Below are positions 25,356-34,774 of a DNA stretch of 38,369 bases, one piece after another. This stretch comes from Rhodothermaeota bacterium MED-G12 (lineage in GTDB: Bacteria; Bacteroidota; Rhodothermia; Balneolales; Balneolaceae): contig NTKP01000011.1 of NCBI GenBank assembly GCA_002457365.1, positions 1 to 38,369 of the forward strand, read 5' to 3'. The position numbers and the translations under genes were made by a program. Below the pieces are notes generated by a model. It did not search any database. It worked only from the letters and a program-made list of their open reading frames with translations, and had not been told where the DNA came from. The number at the start of each line of letters is the position of its first letter. Position 1 is the first letter of the stretch.

Positions 25356-27550
25356 TGCTGCCTCCCTGTCTTTCCACTAATTTGTTCGAATGAGCGTGCC
25401 TTGCCCCGAAGCGTTACCGTTCTTCCGGGACGAGTGTATTCACCAGCAAGTGGAAATTGTGCGTAGATGGTCCCTGAACCAATACGCTGTGTCTTAAGAC
25501 CTAATTCAGCCAACATAGTGTGGGCTGTTCGCATGCTCATTCCGCGCACATCGGGAAGTGCAATACGTTCAATCTCTTCAGAACTACCTTCTTTGGAGGC
25601 TGTTTTAGGATCCTTATGAGGATTTAAGAGGCTTGATTTCGTCTGAGCATTTAGGCGTAATCGGGTTTTTGCAAAAAGAGTGTCCCCAGGGGCTGGCTGT
25701 TGATCCACGATCCAGTCGCCCTCACCCTCCATCTCAAAAGGAATAAATAGGGATTCCAATAATTCTTCGGCTCGATCGGGTGATAAGCCTAACAAGGAGG
25801 GAGCAATAGCAAAGGTATTTCTTTTGTTCTCTTGTTCAACCAATTGTTGCTGTAGGTCTTGGTCCAAACCGGCAATTCGCAGGGCTACCTGCTTAAAAAT
25901 TGGACCCGCAGTGTATCCGCCATATCCTACGGGTTTTGGCTCGTCTAACATGATATAGATAACATATTTGGGAGCTTCTACAGGGAAAAAGCCAACAAAA
26001 GAACCCCTGTACCGATTGGAGTACACCCCATTGACCACTTTCTTAGCTGTTCCTGTTTTACCTGCAATACGTAGACCGGGTATTTGGGCTAAATCCCCAG
26101 TTCCTGAATCACTAACAACACTTTCAAAAACGGGATAAAGGTGATCCAGGGTTTTTGCTTTAGCTACCTTACGAATTCGGGTTGGTTGGATTTGTTCAAC
26201 GATTTTACCATTTGAATTCGTTATTTCTCTTACTAAATAAGGACGCATCAAATCACCCCGATTAGCAAAAGCGGCGTAGGCCTGAGTAGTTTGCATGGGG
26301 GTTGCAAGAAGCTCATAACCATGGGACATCCAAGGCAAACTTACCAAACTCCATTCAAAGGGCTTTGCCATACGTCCACTTTCTTCCCCTGCAATATCCA
26401 CATGTGTGGGAGTTCCAAAACCTAAATTACGAGCATATTGGTAAAAAGTATCGTTATCCAATCGCATGGCTATTTCAGCGGTAGCTACGTTGGACGACTG
26501 TTGAATCACCTCTTCAAAGTTCATAGTTCCTAGAGGGTCGTGATCTCGTAAGGTTAGACCGTGAATTTGGACAGCCCCGTCTTCGGGTGTTTCGAAAAGC
26601 TCTCCTTCCTTAATCACCCCCTGTTCTACGGCTGCAATGGCGGTAACTAATTTAAAGGTAGAACCCGGTTCTACCATATCTGCTATGGCAAAATTTCGCC
26701 GGTTTTCTTCGTTAATATCTCCAGGAACATTGGGGTCATAGCTTGGGTAATTGGCCATAGCCAAGATTTCGCCCGTGGTAGGGTCCATGATAATTCCCGT
26801 ACCGTAGTTGGCCTTAAATCGCTGAACCCCAACCTGTAACTCATCTTCTAAAATAGCTTGGATGGAAGCGTCAATCGTGGTGTGTAAATCATAACCCTCG
26901 ATGGGTAATTTTTTTGGTGCTCCAACGTATTCAAATACACGTTGAAGTGCATCTTTGCGCACTTGTTGCACACCATCACCCCCTCTTAGTTCTTTATCGT
27001 AATGAGACTCGAGGCCAATCCGTCCTTTCATTTCATGATTTACAAAGCCCATTGTATGAGCGGCAAGCGAGCCGAAGGTATAACTGCGGCGATAATTTTC
27101 TTCTAAAATAACCCCTCGTATTCCAAGAGTGGCTAGTTGCTCCTTTTGCATGCCATTCATGTTTTTTTCCATCACCACGTAACGGGACCGTGTAGGAGCT
27201 TCGTTTAGAATACCTTGGTAATAGGTTTTGCCTTTACCTGTAGTTCGGCCCAATGTTACCAATACCGTGTCTATGTGCGCCTGCGTCATCCCGGGCACTT
27301 TGGGGTCTAAGGCCATTTTGTAGTCTACGGTGTTGGTAGCTAGCAGGGTGCCATTTCGGTCGTAAATATTACCACGTTCTGCAGGTATAGGAATTTCGGT
27401 GATGGCTTGCTTATTCCAAAGCTGACGAAGTCCATCACCCTCAATGAAATTTATCCTAACCAATTGAACCAATAATGCCGCCGGTAGTAAAAATAGGATA
27501 CCCAGCATAACAAACATCCGACCCATTATGGCACCTCTAAATTCCTGCAT
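25352..27550 (-). CDS. ftsI: Septal peptidoglycan transpeptidase FtsI (PBP3) with two PASTA domains
   Basis: This class B penicillin-binding protein cross-links new septal peptidoglycan together with FtsW. The 732-residue protein has a short cytoplasmic tail and one membrane anchor (about residues 10-30), a dimerisation/pedestal domain, and the transpeptidase. Its active-site motifs are Ser297-Thr-Phe-Lys300, Ser352-Ser-Asn354 and Lys498-Thr-Gly500. Two C-terminal PASTA domains follow, at about 580-637 (APSLLGLSPDRAEELLE) and 663-720 (LPDVRGMSMRTAHTMLAELGL), joined by a charged linker. PASTA domains are absent from E. coli FtsI but common in Gram-positives and Bacteroidota-like lineages. The ATG directly follows the ftsL stop (TAAATG), with GGAGGG as ribosome binding site. 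Confidence 0.97.
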   Translation of the reverse strand: MQEFRGAIMGRMFVMLGILFLLPAALLVQLVRINFIEGDGLRQLWNKQAITEIPIPAERGNIYDRNGTLLATNTVDYKMALDPKVPGMTQAHIDTVLVTLGRTTGKGKTYYQGILNEAPTRSRYVVMEKNMNGMQKEQLATLGIRGVILEENYRRSYTFGSLAAHTMGFVNHEMKGRIGLESHYDKELRGGDGVQQVRKDALQRVFEYVGAPKKLPIEGYDLHTTIDASIQAILEDELQVGVQRFKANYGTGIIMDPTTGEILAMANYPSYDPNVPGDINEENRRNFAIADMVEPGSTFKLVTAIAAVEQGVIKEGELFETPEDGAVQIHGLTLRDHDPLGTMNFEEVIQQSSNVATAEIAMRLDNDTFYQYARNLGFGTPTHVDIAGEESGRMAKPFEWSLVSLPWMSHGYELLATPMQTTQAYAAFANRGDLMRPYLVREITNSNGKIVEQIQPTRIRKVAKAKTLDHLYPVFESVVSDSGTGDLAQIPGLRIAGKTGTAKKVVNGVYSNRYRGSFVGFFPVEAPKYVIYIMLDEPKPVGYGGYTAGPIFKQVALRIAGLDQDLQQQLVEQENKRNTFAIAPSLLGLSPDRAEELLESLFIPFEMEGEGDWIVDQQPAPGDTLFAKTRLRLNAQTKSSLLNPHKDPKTASKEGSSEEIERIALPDVRGMSMRTAHTMLAELGLKTQRIGSGTIYAQFPLAGEYTRPGRTVTLRGKARSFEQISGKTGRQQ

Positions 27551-27949
27551 TTATTGGCCCTCCAATATTTGGTCGGCTGGTCCAGCATTGATAAAGCCCA
27601 ATTCTCTGGCCTTACGATAAATATTTGCAGGGCCTGTCATCCGATCGTGTCTAAGTTTTAGCTCATCATGCACTTGCTGGGTCTGTTCGTATTCTCTTTG
27701 GAGCTGTTGAACCTGACCAAGGAGCTCCTGGGTAGCGAATACATGCGTTAAATAGATAAAACCAAAAATTGCTACTACCAGAGTGAAGGCAATAATTTTG
27801 GTAGGTTTGAAAGCCGATAACTTGATTCCAGTTCCTTGGCTAACTTTTTTACTGGTTTTTTGAGATGGAGATGGTATGGAATCAGTGGAATTGACTTTTC
27901 GGAGGTTTGGCTTCACGTTCTGCCTATGCAGGGGGGACGATACCATCAT
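27551..27949 (-). CDS. ftsL: Small divisome protein FtsL-like
   Basis: The 132-residue protein has a long basic, Ser-rich cytoplasmic N-terminus (1-50), one membrane helix (about 52-71) and a periplasmic coiled coil (about 74-105, ELLGQVQQLQREYEQTQQVHDELKLRHDRM). It ends with RKARELGFINAGPADQI, a form of the 'A..LGM..P...QI' tail seen in FtsL and septum-formation-initiator proteins. Sequence identity between FtsL homologues is always low. The call rests on topology and on position between rsmH and ftsI, the standard place. FtsL would join FtsQ and activate FtsW-FtsI. The N-terminal extension is longer than in E. coli. The start overlaps the rsmH stop by 4 bp (ATGA). Confidence 0.88.
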   Translation of the reverse strand: MMVSSPLHRQNVKPNLRKVNSTDSIPSPSQKTSKKVSQGTGIKLSAFKPTKIIAFTLVVAIFGFIYLTHVFATQELLGQVQQLQREYEQTQQVHDELKLRHDRMTGPANIYRKARELGFINAGPADQILEGQ

Positions 27950-28872
27950 GAGCCAGGGTCTCCTACTTTTTCAGCTACTCTAAGTTTGGCACTTCGAGAG
28001 GCTGGGTTTCGATCAATTTCTTGATCGTTCGGGGTAATTACCTGCCGGTTGATGGGCGTTAGGGGACAGACAGGGTTACCATAAAAATCTTTTTCGATGA
28101 TCCCTTCAAAATTTCCACTTTTCATGAAGTTTTTAACCAACCGATCTTCGAGTGAGTGATAGCTCATAACCACCATTCTACCACCCGGGGCCAATAGCTC
28201 AAGTCCTTGTTGTAAGACTTGCTTTAGCACATCTAATTCCTGATTTACCTCAATACGAATAGCCTGGAATACTCTAGCCAAGCTTTTTATTCTAAACTTA
28301 GGGGGTACTTGTTCACTAATAATAGTGGAGAGCTCTTGAGTACTTTCTATTGGACGGGCGTCAATGATACTTTGGGCAATTTTCCGACTACCGCGTTCTT
28401 CTCCATAATGAAATATGAGATCTCTTAGTCGTTCGTAATCGTAGGTATTCACTACATCATACGCGGTAAGGCCTGTATAGGTACCCATTCTCATGTCAAG
28501 GGGACCTTCTTGCTGAAAACTAAATCCTCTATCAGCTTCTTTGAGTTGATGTGTGGATACTCCTAAATCCAAAAGGATTCCGGCTACCTGACCTTTAAAG
28601 GGGGGAGGTAAAAGAGTGGATAGGTAGCCGAAGTTTCCTTTTAAAATCGTGCATCTGGAATCTTCCCCAATACGCTGGCTTGCTGCATCAATAGCTTGTT
28701 GGTCTTGATCTACTCCAAAAACCCTGGCTTGTGGACCTAATTTCTCCAATATAGCTAAGGTATGGCCACCACCACCCAAGGTCGCGTCAATATAGCTGCC
28801 GTTAGGGTCGGTAATTAAATGCTCAATGCATTCTTGGAGCATTACCGGTGTATGTTCATAATATGTAGTCAT
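27946..28872 (-). CDS. rsmH: 16S rRNA (cytosine(1402)-N(4))-methyltransferase
   Basis: RsmH (MraW) methylates N4 of C1402 in the ribosomal P site using SAM. The family start YYEHTPVMLQECIEHL is followed by the SAM-binding loop YIDATLGGGGHTLAIL, VFGVDQDQQAI, ILLDLGVSTHQLKEADRGFSF and PLDMRM. The C-terminal VMSYHSLEDRLVKNFMK and NPASRSAKLRVAEK blocks are also typical. I chose the ATG at 28872 (308 residues), which follows the mraZ stop after one base and has GGTGA upstream. Another ATG four codons earlier (28884) would overlap mraZ by 11 bp and cannot be excluded. Confidence 0.97.
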   Translation of the reverse strand: MTTYYEHTPVMLQECIEHLITDPNGSYIDATLGGGGHTLAILEKLGPQARVFGVDQDQQAIDAASQRIGEDSRCTILKGNFGYLSTLLPPPFKGQVAGILLDLGVSTHQLKEADRGFSFQQEGPLDMRMGTYTGLTAYDVVNTYDYERLRDLIFHYGEERGSRKIAQSIIDARPIESTQELSTIISEQVPPKFRIKSLARVFQAIRIEVNQELDVLKQVLQQGLELLAPGGRMVVMSYHSLEDRLVKNFMKSGNFEGIIEKDFYGNPVCPLTPINRQVITPNDQEIDRNPASRSAKLRVAEKVGDPGS

Positions 28873-28873
28873 A

Positions 28874-29341
28874 TTATTCACCATCGGACCCGGATCCGCC
28901 TCCCATTACTTGTTCAAAAATGGCTTCAAAAGTATCGGGATCTAAATCGACATCCACTTTTTCGAGGACGTCGGGAGACCAAATCTCGATGTATTGCCCC
29001 ATACCAATGAAAATAGCTTTTCCATCGATTTGGGCATAGTTGGTATGCTCAGTGGGGAGAGCAATACGATGTTGTTTGTCCAAAGCGGCGTCTTCGGCGT
29101 AGCGTAAGAAGTTCCGTTTGGCAATTCGGCCAGCTCGGGTAAAATTATTGGCCTTAGAGAGGGCGTCTTCCACGTCACGCCACTCGTTTTCGGGGTATAA
29201 ATAAAGACAGGTTTCTAATCCACGCACCACCACGAAGCGTTCTTGAGCGTCTGGACTCAACACTTTTCGCATTTTAGCCGGGAAGGCTATGCGGCCTTTT
29301 GCATCTATACTATGCTCGTATTGACCTTTGAAACTATGCAA
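28874..29341 (-). CDS. mraZ: Transcriptional regulator MraZ
   Basis: MraZ is the DNA-binding regulator usually encoded first in the dcw cluster. The 155-residue protein has two SpoVT/AbrB-like repeats: SIDAKGRIAFPAKMRKVL near residue 12 and ALDKQHRIALPTEHTNYA near residue 88. The Asp-x-(Lys/Gln)-x-Arg-(Ile)-x-(Leu/Phe)-Pro pattern is visible in both. The start is TTG at 29341; no ATG or GTG is in frame upstream, and this start gives the usual family N-terminus (x-SFKGQYEHSID). A TTG without a Shine-Dalgarno sequence should keep its own synthesis low. Three MraZ boxes lie 50-75 bp upstream, so the gene is probably autoregulated along with the whole cluster. The C-terminus is a Gly/Ser-rich tail. 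Confidence 0.97.
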   Translation of the reverse strand: MHSFKGQYEHSIDAKGRIAFPAKMRKVLSPDAQERFVVVRGLETCLYLYPENEWRDVEDALSKANNFTRAGRIAKRNFLRYAEDAALDKQHRIALPTEHTNYAQIDGKAIFIGMGQYIEIWSPDVLEKVDVDLDPDTFEAIFEQVMGGGSGSDGE

Positions 29342-29390
29342 GGTGACTAAACGTGGAATTATGATTGCTTTTTTTTGGGTGAGAGAAAGT

Positions 29391-29416
29391 CCCCACTATC
29401 TCCCACTTTACCCCAC
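29391..29416 (-). promoter_or_regulatory. Three MraZ boxes
   Basis: On the minus strand GTGGGG, GTGGGA and GTGGGG lie at 29411-29416, 29401-29406 and 29391-29396. The TGGGN repeats are separated by 5 bp and repeat every 10 bp exactly. This is the known MraZ operator arrangement. They start right after the -10 element, so bound MraZ would block initiation at the dcw promoter. Confidence 0.9.
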
Positions 29417-29446
29417 AATGTACCCTAATTTTCTATAATCTGTCAA
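29417..29446 (-). promoter_or_regulatory. dcw cluster promoter (mraZ promoter)
   Basis: A perfect sigma70-like -35, TTGACA (29446-29441), is followed after 18 bp by TACATT (29422-29417), which matches four of six -10 positions. The start of transcription would fall near 29410, inside the MraZ boxes, with a leader of about 70 nt. Confidence 0.72.
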
Positions 29447-29726
29447 GAAAAAAACACTGAGAAGTAAAAAAAATACCAAACCGATGTAATTAGGCCCTAT
29501 ATATAAGGTGTAATTTTGGTGGGAGAACGTGGTAAAAAATCTGTTGATGGGTCTATTACTGAGTATTTCTTGATGGTATTCATTGAAAAGGAAAAGGCAG
29601 GAATCAAGCAGTTGAAGTGAAACAGTTGAGACAGAAAAGCAGGGATGGGATAGCCATAAAAAATGAGACAACTATCTATGAATAGTCTCTGGAATATGTT
29701 TGCAAATTCTTAGGTAACCGTTCTAG
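29447..29726. other. AT-rich gap between metX and the dcw promoter, no recognised gene
   Basis: I see no gene or RNA family here. A minus-strand frame of 87 codons (29408-29671) crosses it but overlaps the mraZ promoter and operators, is low in complexity and resembles nothing, so I consider it non-coding. A weak inverted repeat, GAGAC (29663-29667) with GTCTC (29683-29687), is present without a T-run. Confidence 0.6.
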
Positions 29727-29747
29727 AAAATCTACCTTCCTAGGTAG
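29727..29747 (-). terminator. Probable terminator at the metX stop
   Basis: On the minus strand CTACCT and AGGTAG (29747-29742 and 29737-29732) form a 6-bp stem with a 4-nt loop. It overlaps the metX stop codon and is followed by A and four Ts (29730-29727). The T-run is short, so strength is uncertain. Confidence 0.5.
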
Positions 29748-30774
29748 TCGCTAGAAAACGGGACAATATGTGGGTGAGCTGATCAAATTCGATTAAAAAG
29801 GCATCATGGCCATAGGGGGAATCCAGTGCCGTAAATTGGCCATTGGGCAAGAGTTGGGCCAGATCCTTTTGCTCAGAAATAGGATACAAAGCGTCGGATA
29901 GTATACCAACCACATGAATGGGGATCGTTAGCTGTTTGGCCACTTCTTTAAAACTACCACGATCTCTGGATATATCATGGGTATCCATAGATCGAGTGAG
30001 TCGCTCATAACTAAGTGCATCGAATCGTTTATTGAGTTTCTGCCCTTGATAATCTAGGTAGGATTCGACCTGGTAGTAGGGGTATTTGGTAATCTCACGG
30101 ATATCTCTGCCGAACTTGGCTTCATAATTCTCAGGAGAGCGATAGGTCATCATGCCAATTTGCCGCGCCAAAGAAAGTCCCTGGCTTGGTGCCGTTTCAG
30201 CAGTATACCCACCTTCCTTCCAGTGTGGATCCTGGTATATAGCTTGTCTTTGTAAATGACTAAGTCCGATGGACCAGGCTGTGTGTGCTTTACCCATCGC
30301 CATCAAGAAAGCACGTTGAATTCTAGGGTCTATGAGGGCAAATTCTAGAGCAATCATCCCGCCCATCGACCCTCCAATTGCACATTGGATGGAATTAATT
30401 TGGAGGTGATTCAGTAGATGTTGTTCCATTCGAACGATATCTCGTATGCTCAGCACAGGGAAATCGGGACCATAGGCTTTTTGGGTTTGAGGGTTCCGGC
30501 TTTGAGGTCCGGTAGAGCCATAACAACTACCTGGGGTATTGATGCATAGAACATAGTGCTGATCTAAATCAATAGGACTTTCCTGGGTAAAAAAACCGTG
30601 AAACCAATCCTCAGCGTTGCTATCTCCCGTTAACGCATGAAAAATGAGTACCACATTATCAGCATTCTCGTTCAAGCTGCCCCAGCTATGATAGCCGAGT
30701 TCAAACTCGTTAAAAACAAAACCGGATTCGGTCGTGTATGTTTCGGATACAAGTAATGTCTTCTGGATACTCAT
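29740..30774 (-). CDS. metX: Homoserine O-acetyltransferase
   Basis: MetX moves the acetyl group of acetyl-CoA to L-homoserine, the activation step of methionine synthesis. The 344-residue alpha/beta-hydrolase shows HALTGDSNAEDWF, INTPGSCYGSTGPQSRNP and the nucleophile elbow GGSMGG with Ser136. The rest of the catalytic triad is Asp294 (LSDALYPI) and His323 (YGHDAF). Family members can also use succinyl-CoA or serine; acetylation of homoserine is the most likely given the adjacent O-acetylhomoserine sulfhydrylase gene. It lies 49 bp after metY on the same strand and should share the SAM-I riboswitch. Confidence 0.94.
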   Translation of the reverse strand: MSIQKTLLVSETYTTESGFVFNEFELGYHSWGSLNENADNVVLIFHALTGDSNAEDWFHGFFTQESPIDLDQHYVLCINTPGSCYGSTGPQSRNPQTQKAYGPDFPVLSIRDIVRMEQHLLNHLQINSIQCAIGGSMGGMIALEFALIDPRIQRAFLMAMGKAHTAWSIGLSHLQRQAIYQDPHWKEGGYTAETAPSQGLSLARQIGMMTYRSPENYEAKFGRDIREITKYPYYQVESYLDYQGQKLNKRFDALSYERLTRSMDTHDISRDRGSFKEVAKQLTIPIHVVGILSDALYPISEQKDLAQLLPNGQFTALDSPYGHDAFLIEFDQLTHILSRFLATT

Positions 30775-30823
30775 TCTTCTACGTCTGTTTTGAAAGCCAA
30801 CGGGGCAATTGGATTAAGAGGAG

Positions 30824-32391
<1,568 letters not shown>

Positions 32392-32414
32392 AAGCTAAAC
32401 TTTTAAAGAACATA

Positions 32415-32431
32415 CAAGCTTAATGAGCTTG
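32415..32431 (-). other. Small hairpin in the metY leader before the riboswitch
   Basis: CAAGCT (32415-32420) and AGCTTG (32426-32431) form a 6-bp stem with a 5-nt loop, between the candidate metY promoter and the aptamer. It could also be a weak end for era read-through; a loose T-rich stretch (TATGTTCTTT) follows on the minus strand. Confidence 0.3.
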
Positions 32432-32438
32432 AGCTATA

Positions 32439-32467
32439 ATACTAACACTGTTCTACTTTTGATGCAA
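32439..32467 (-). promoter_or_regulatory. Candidate metY promoter
   Basis: On the minus strand TTGCAT (32467-32462) and TAGTAT (32444-32439) are 17 bp apart and resemble -35 and -10 elements. TATTAT, ending at 32436, is a better -10 by sequence but at 20-bp spacing. It is the only promoter-like sequence between the era stop and the riboswitch. Confidence 0.4.
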
Positions 32468-32482
32468 GAGCTAACGAAAAAA

Positions 32483-33418
32483 TTATTCTCTGTATCCTAA
32501 ATTACGGACCATATGTTCTTTTTCTCGCCATTTTTCTCGTACTTTCACGTGTAATTCCAAGTGTACTTGCTTATCTAAAAAAGATTCAATACTTGCACGG
32601 GACTGAATACCTAATTGCTTTATAGCAGCCCCTTTTTTTCCTATAATCATGCCTTTTTGAGAATTTCTATTGACCACGATATCGGCCATGATTCGATCAA
32701 TTTCAGGCGATTCCTGATACTCTAATATTTCGATGGTAGCTGAGTACGGTAATTCTTCATGATAATTTAAAAACAACTGTTCGCGAATGAATTCAGATAC
32801 AAAAAATCGGAGGGGATGCTCGCTTAACTCATCCTTTGGATAAAAAGCGGGGCCTTTGGGTAGCTTGGTTTTGAGTTGATCGATTAAGGCCGGTATGCCG
32901 TGCTGTTCGAGCGCCGATATGGCTTGAATTCCAGCAAAAGTGAAGGCCTCTTCATATGCTTCTTGCACTTTTTTCAACCATTCCTCGGACACCGTATCCA
33001 TCTTATTCAATACCAATATAACAGGTTTGTGCTGGGATCGGATGTGTCCTAATAATTCGTGATCAACCAATTCAGTAGGGGCGTTTGGGGCATTTTTTCT
33101 GTCCCGTTCCTGCTGTATAAAACAACGCTTAAGATCAACCAATAAGAGCATAACATCCGCTTCTTTTTCGGCCTTTTCAACAAAGCGCATCATCGCTTTT
33201 TGAAGTTCGTATTTGGGCTGGATAATCCCTGGAGTATCTAAAAAAATGATTTGGCAATCCTCCTCACTATAGATCCCCATGATTTGATGGCGGGTCGTCT
33301 GTGCTTTATGTGTGGCGATGGAAAGTTTACTTCCAAGGAGAGCATTCATAAGGGTGGACTTACCGGCATTAGGTCGTCCTAGAATAGCGGCGTATCCAGA
33401 AAAATGAGTGGTACTCAT
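32483..33418 (-). CDS. era: GTPase Era
   Basis: Era is an essential GTPase that binds the 3' end of 16S rRNA and helps 30S subunit maturation. The 311-residue protein has the G1 loop GRPNAGKS at residues 14-21, TTRHQI (G2), DTPG (G3), NKMD (G4) and a G5-like ISALEQHG. A C-terminal KH domain includes IIGKKGAAIKQLGIQSR, the GxxG RNA-binding loop. Length is normal, with a slightly expanded loop around residues 100-125 (QERDRKNAPNAP). Its ATG overlaps the pdxJ stop by one base (TAATG), so the two genes are coupled; an AGAGGA ribosome binding site lies upstream in pdxJ. Confidence 0.97.
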   Translation of the reverse strand: MSTTHFSGYAAILGRPNAGKSTLMNALLGSKLSIATHKAQTTRHQIMGIYSEEDCQIIFLDTPGIIQPKYELQKAMMRFVEKAEKEADVMLLLVDLKRCFIQQERDRKNAPNAPTELVDHELLGHIRSQHKPVILVLNKMDTVSEEWLKKVQEAYEEAFTFAGIQAISALEQHGIPALIDQLKTKLPKGPAFYPKDELSEHPLRFFVSEFIREQLFLNYHEELPYSATIEILEYQESPEIDRIMADIVVNRNSQKGMIIGKKGAAIKQLGIQSRASIESFLDKQVHLELHVKVREKWREKEHMVRNLGYRE

Positions 33419-34173
33419 TAGCGCTGTTCCTCTTTTACCTGTTCTATAATGGTCATATAGGCTTGAACTGTGTTGGCTAAGCCATGAAAAACAGCTTCGC
33501 TTATGAGTGCATGTCCTATGCTAATATCGGCTAGATGTGGGACGGCGCGAAGAAAGGGGGTTAGGTTTTTTTGGTTTAAGCCATGGCCGGCGTTAACTTT
33601 AAGCCCGGCAGCGTGCGCCATTTTAGCGGCCGTTGCTAGGCGGTCTAGTTCTGCCTGTGCGGCGGATGGGGTGGAGGCGTTGGCGTAGGTTCCGGTGTGT
33701 AGCTCGATGGCGTCACTACCTAGTTCTATAGCCCCCTGAATATCGTCTGGATTGGGGTCTACGAATAAACTTATTTCAACCTTCGAACCGGCAGCACCGT
33801 TACGAATGGCTGGAAATACACGCGTTTTAAAGTCTTCAAAGACCGCTGCTAAATGCAATCCGCCTTCGGTGGTTAGTTCTTCCCGACCTTCTGGAACCAA
33901 GGTGCATATGTCGGGTTGTACTTGATGCAGTAAGGCGATCATTTCCTCAGTGGCGGCCATCTCAAAATCCAAAACCCCTTGTACTGATTCCTTGAGTTCA
34001 CTTAAATCGTGGTCCATGATATGACGACGATCTCCTCTCAAGTGAAAGACGATTCCAGCAGCGCCTGCTTTTTCGCAAATTTGGGCGGCCTGTGCAGGTA
34101 CCGGATAGCCTTCACCCCGGGCGTTGCGGAGTGTAGCAATATGATCAATATTCACTAAAAGTTGCATTGGCAT
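33418..34173 (-). CDS. pdxJ: Pyridoxine 5'-phosphate synthase
   Basis: PdxJ condenses 1-deoxy-D-xylulose 5-phosphate with 3-amino-2-oxopropyl phosphate to make pyridoxine 5'-phosphate, in the DXP-dependent vitamin B6 route. The 251-residue TIM barrel shows LLVNIDHIATLRNARG at the start, GIVFHLRGDRRHIMDHDL, CTLVPEGREELTTEGGL, ELHTGTYANA and LKVNAGHGLNQKNL, all family hallmarks. Two in-frame ATGs (34173 and 34167) differ by two codons; I keep the first but the second is equally plausible. It is translationally coupled to era. PLP from this route is the cofactor of the nearby MetY, though that link is general. Confidence 0.96.
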   Translation of the reverse strand: MPMQLLVNIDHIATLRNARGEGYPVPAQAAQICEKAGAAGIVFHLRGDRRHIMDHDLSELKESVQGVLDFEMAATEEMIALLHQVQPDICTLVPEGREELTTEGGLHLAAVFEDFKTRVFPAIRNGAAGSKVEISLFVDPNPDDIQGAIELGSDAIELHTGTYANASTPSAAQAELDRLATAAKMAHAAGLKVNAGHGLNQKNLTPFLRAVPHLADISIGHALISEAVFHGLANTVQAYMTIIEQVKEEQR

Positions 34174-34243
34174 AGTCTGTTGCAGAAGTTAGGTTATACA
34201 TATAATTTACTAAATTAGTACGTCATCTACTGCTAACCCAAAT

Positions 34244-34774
34244 ATGGTACTAAATCGTTTGAAGTTTTCTGCACTACTATTATTGATCACAGTAAGTTTA
34301 TTTCTAGGTGCTTGTGGTAGTACTAACAGTGTAACCACACATGCGGCTAGTGAGCCATCAGAACGTTTTATTCCCACCATGAGCCGGTCTGCAGGTTTAG
34401 CAGAAGTGCGAACGTTCAACCGGTTGAAGCGAGCATACACCGAATGGAGAGGAACTCCTTATCAATGGGGTGGAACCACCCTTAAAGGAGTTGATTGTTC
34501 TGCCTTTATGCAGGTGATATTTGATGATTATTTGGGCGAAAAACTACCTCGCACAACCTTAGAACAGATGAAGGTGGGAAAGAAAATACGGCGCAAACGG
34601 GTAGATTTAGGTGATTTGGTCTTTTTTAAAACAGGACCAACCACCTATCACGTGGGCGTAATGGTTGACAGGCGACACTTTTTACACGCGGGTACGACAG
34701 GAGGGGTCATGATATCTGATCTAAATGCTCGTTATTGGACTGTGCGTTATTTGACTGCGAGGCGAGTACTTTAA
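34244..34774 (+). CDS. NlpC/P60-family cell-wall hydrolase lipoprotein
   Basis: The 176-residue protein starts with a lipoprotein signal peptide; the lipobox is Leu21-Gly-Ala-Cys24. The C40 peptidase domain starts near residue 60 with YTEWRGTPYQWGGTTLKGVDCSAF. The catalytic residues are Cys85, His136 and His148, and their spacing equals that of E. coli MepS (Spr). MepS cuts the D-Ala-mDAP cross-links of peptidoglycan so that new strands can be inserted, and the same role is likely here, with meso-DAP expected from the MurE motif. A tight family fit makes the class secure; bond specificity is inferred. It is divergent from pdxJ over 70 bp and converges on the GlmU-like gene with stops overlapping by 4 bp. 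Confidence 0.93.
   Translation: MVLNRLKFSALLLLITVSLFLGACGSTNSVTTHAASEPSERFIPTMSRSAGLAEVRTFNRLKRAYTEWRGTPYQWGGTTLKGVDCSAFMQVIFDDYLGEKLPRTTLEQMKVGKKIRRKRVDLGDLVFFKTGPTTYHVGVMVDRRHFLHAGTTGGVMISDLNARYWTVRYLTARRVL

Noticed and set aside
29408..29671. Minus-strand 87-codon frame upstream of mraZ
   Set aside because: It overlaps the mraZ promoter and all but one MraZ box, has low-complexity hydrophobic content and resembles no protein.
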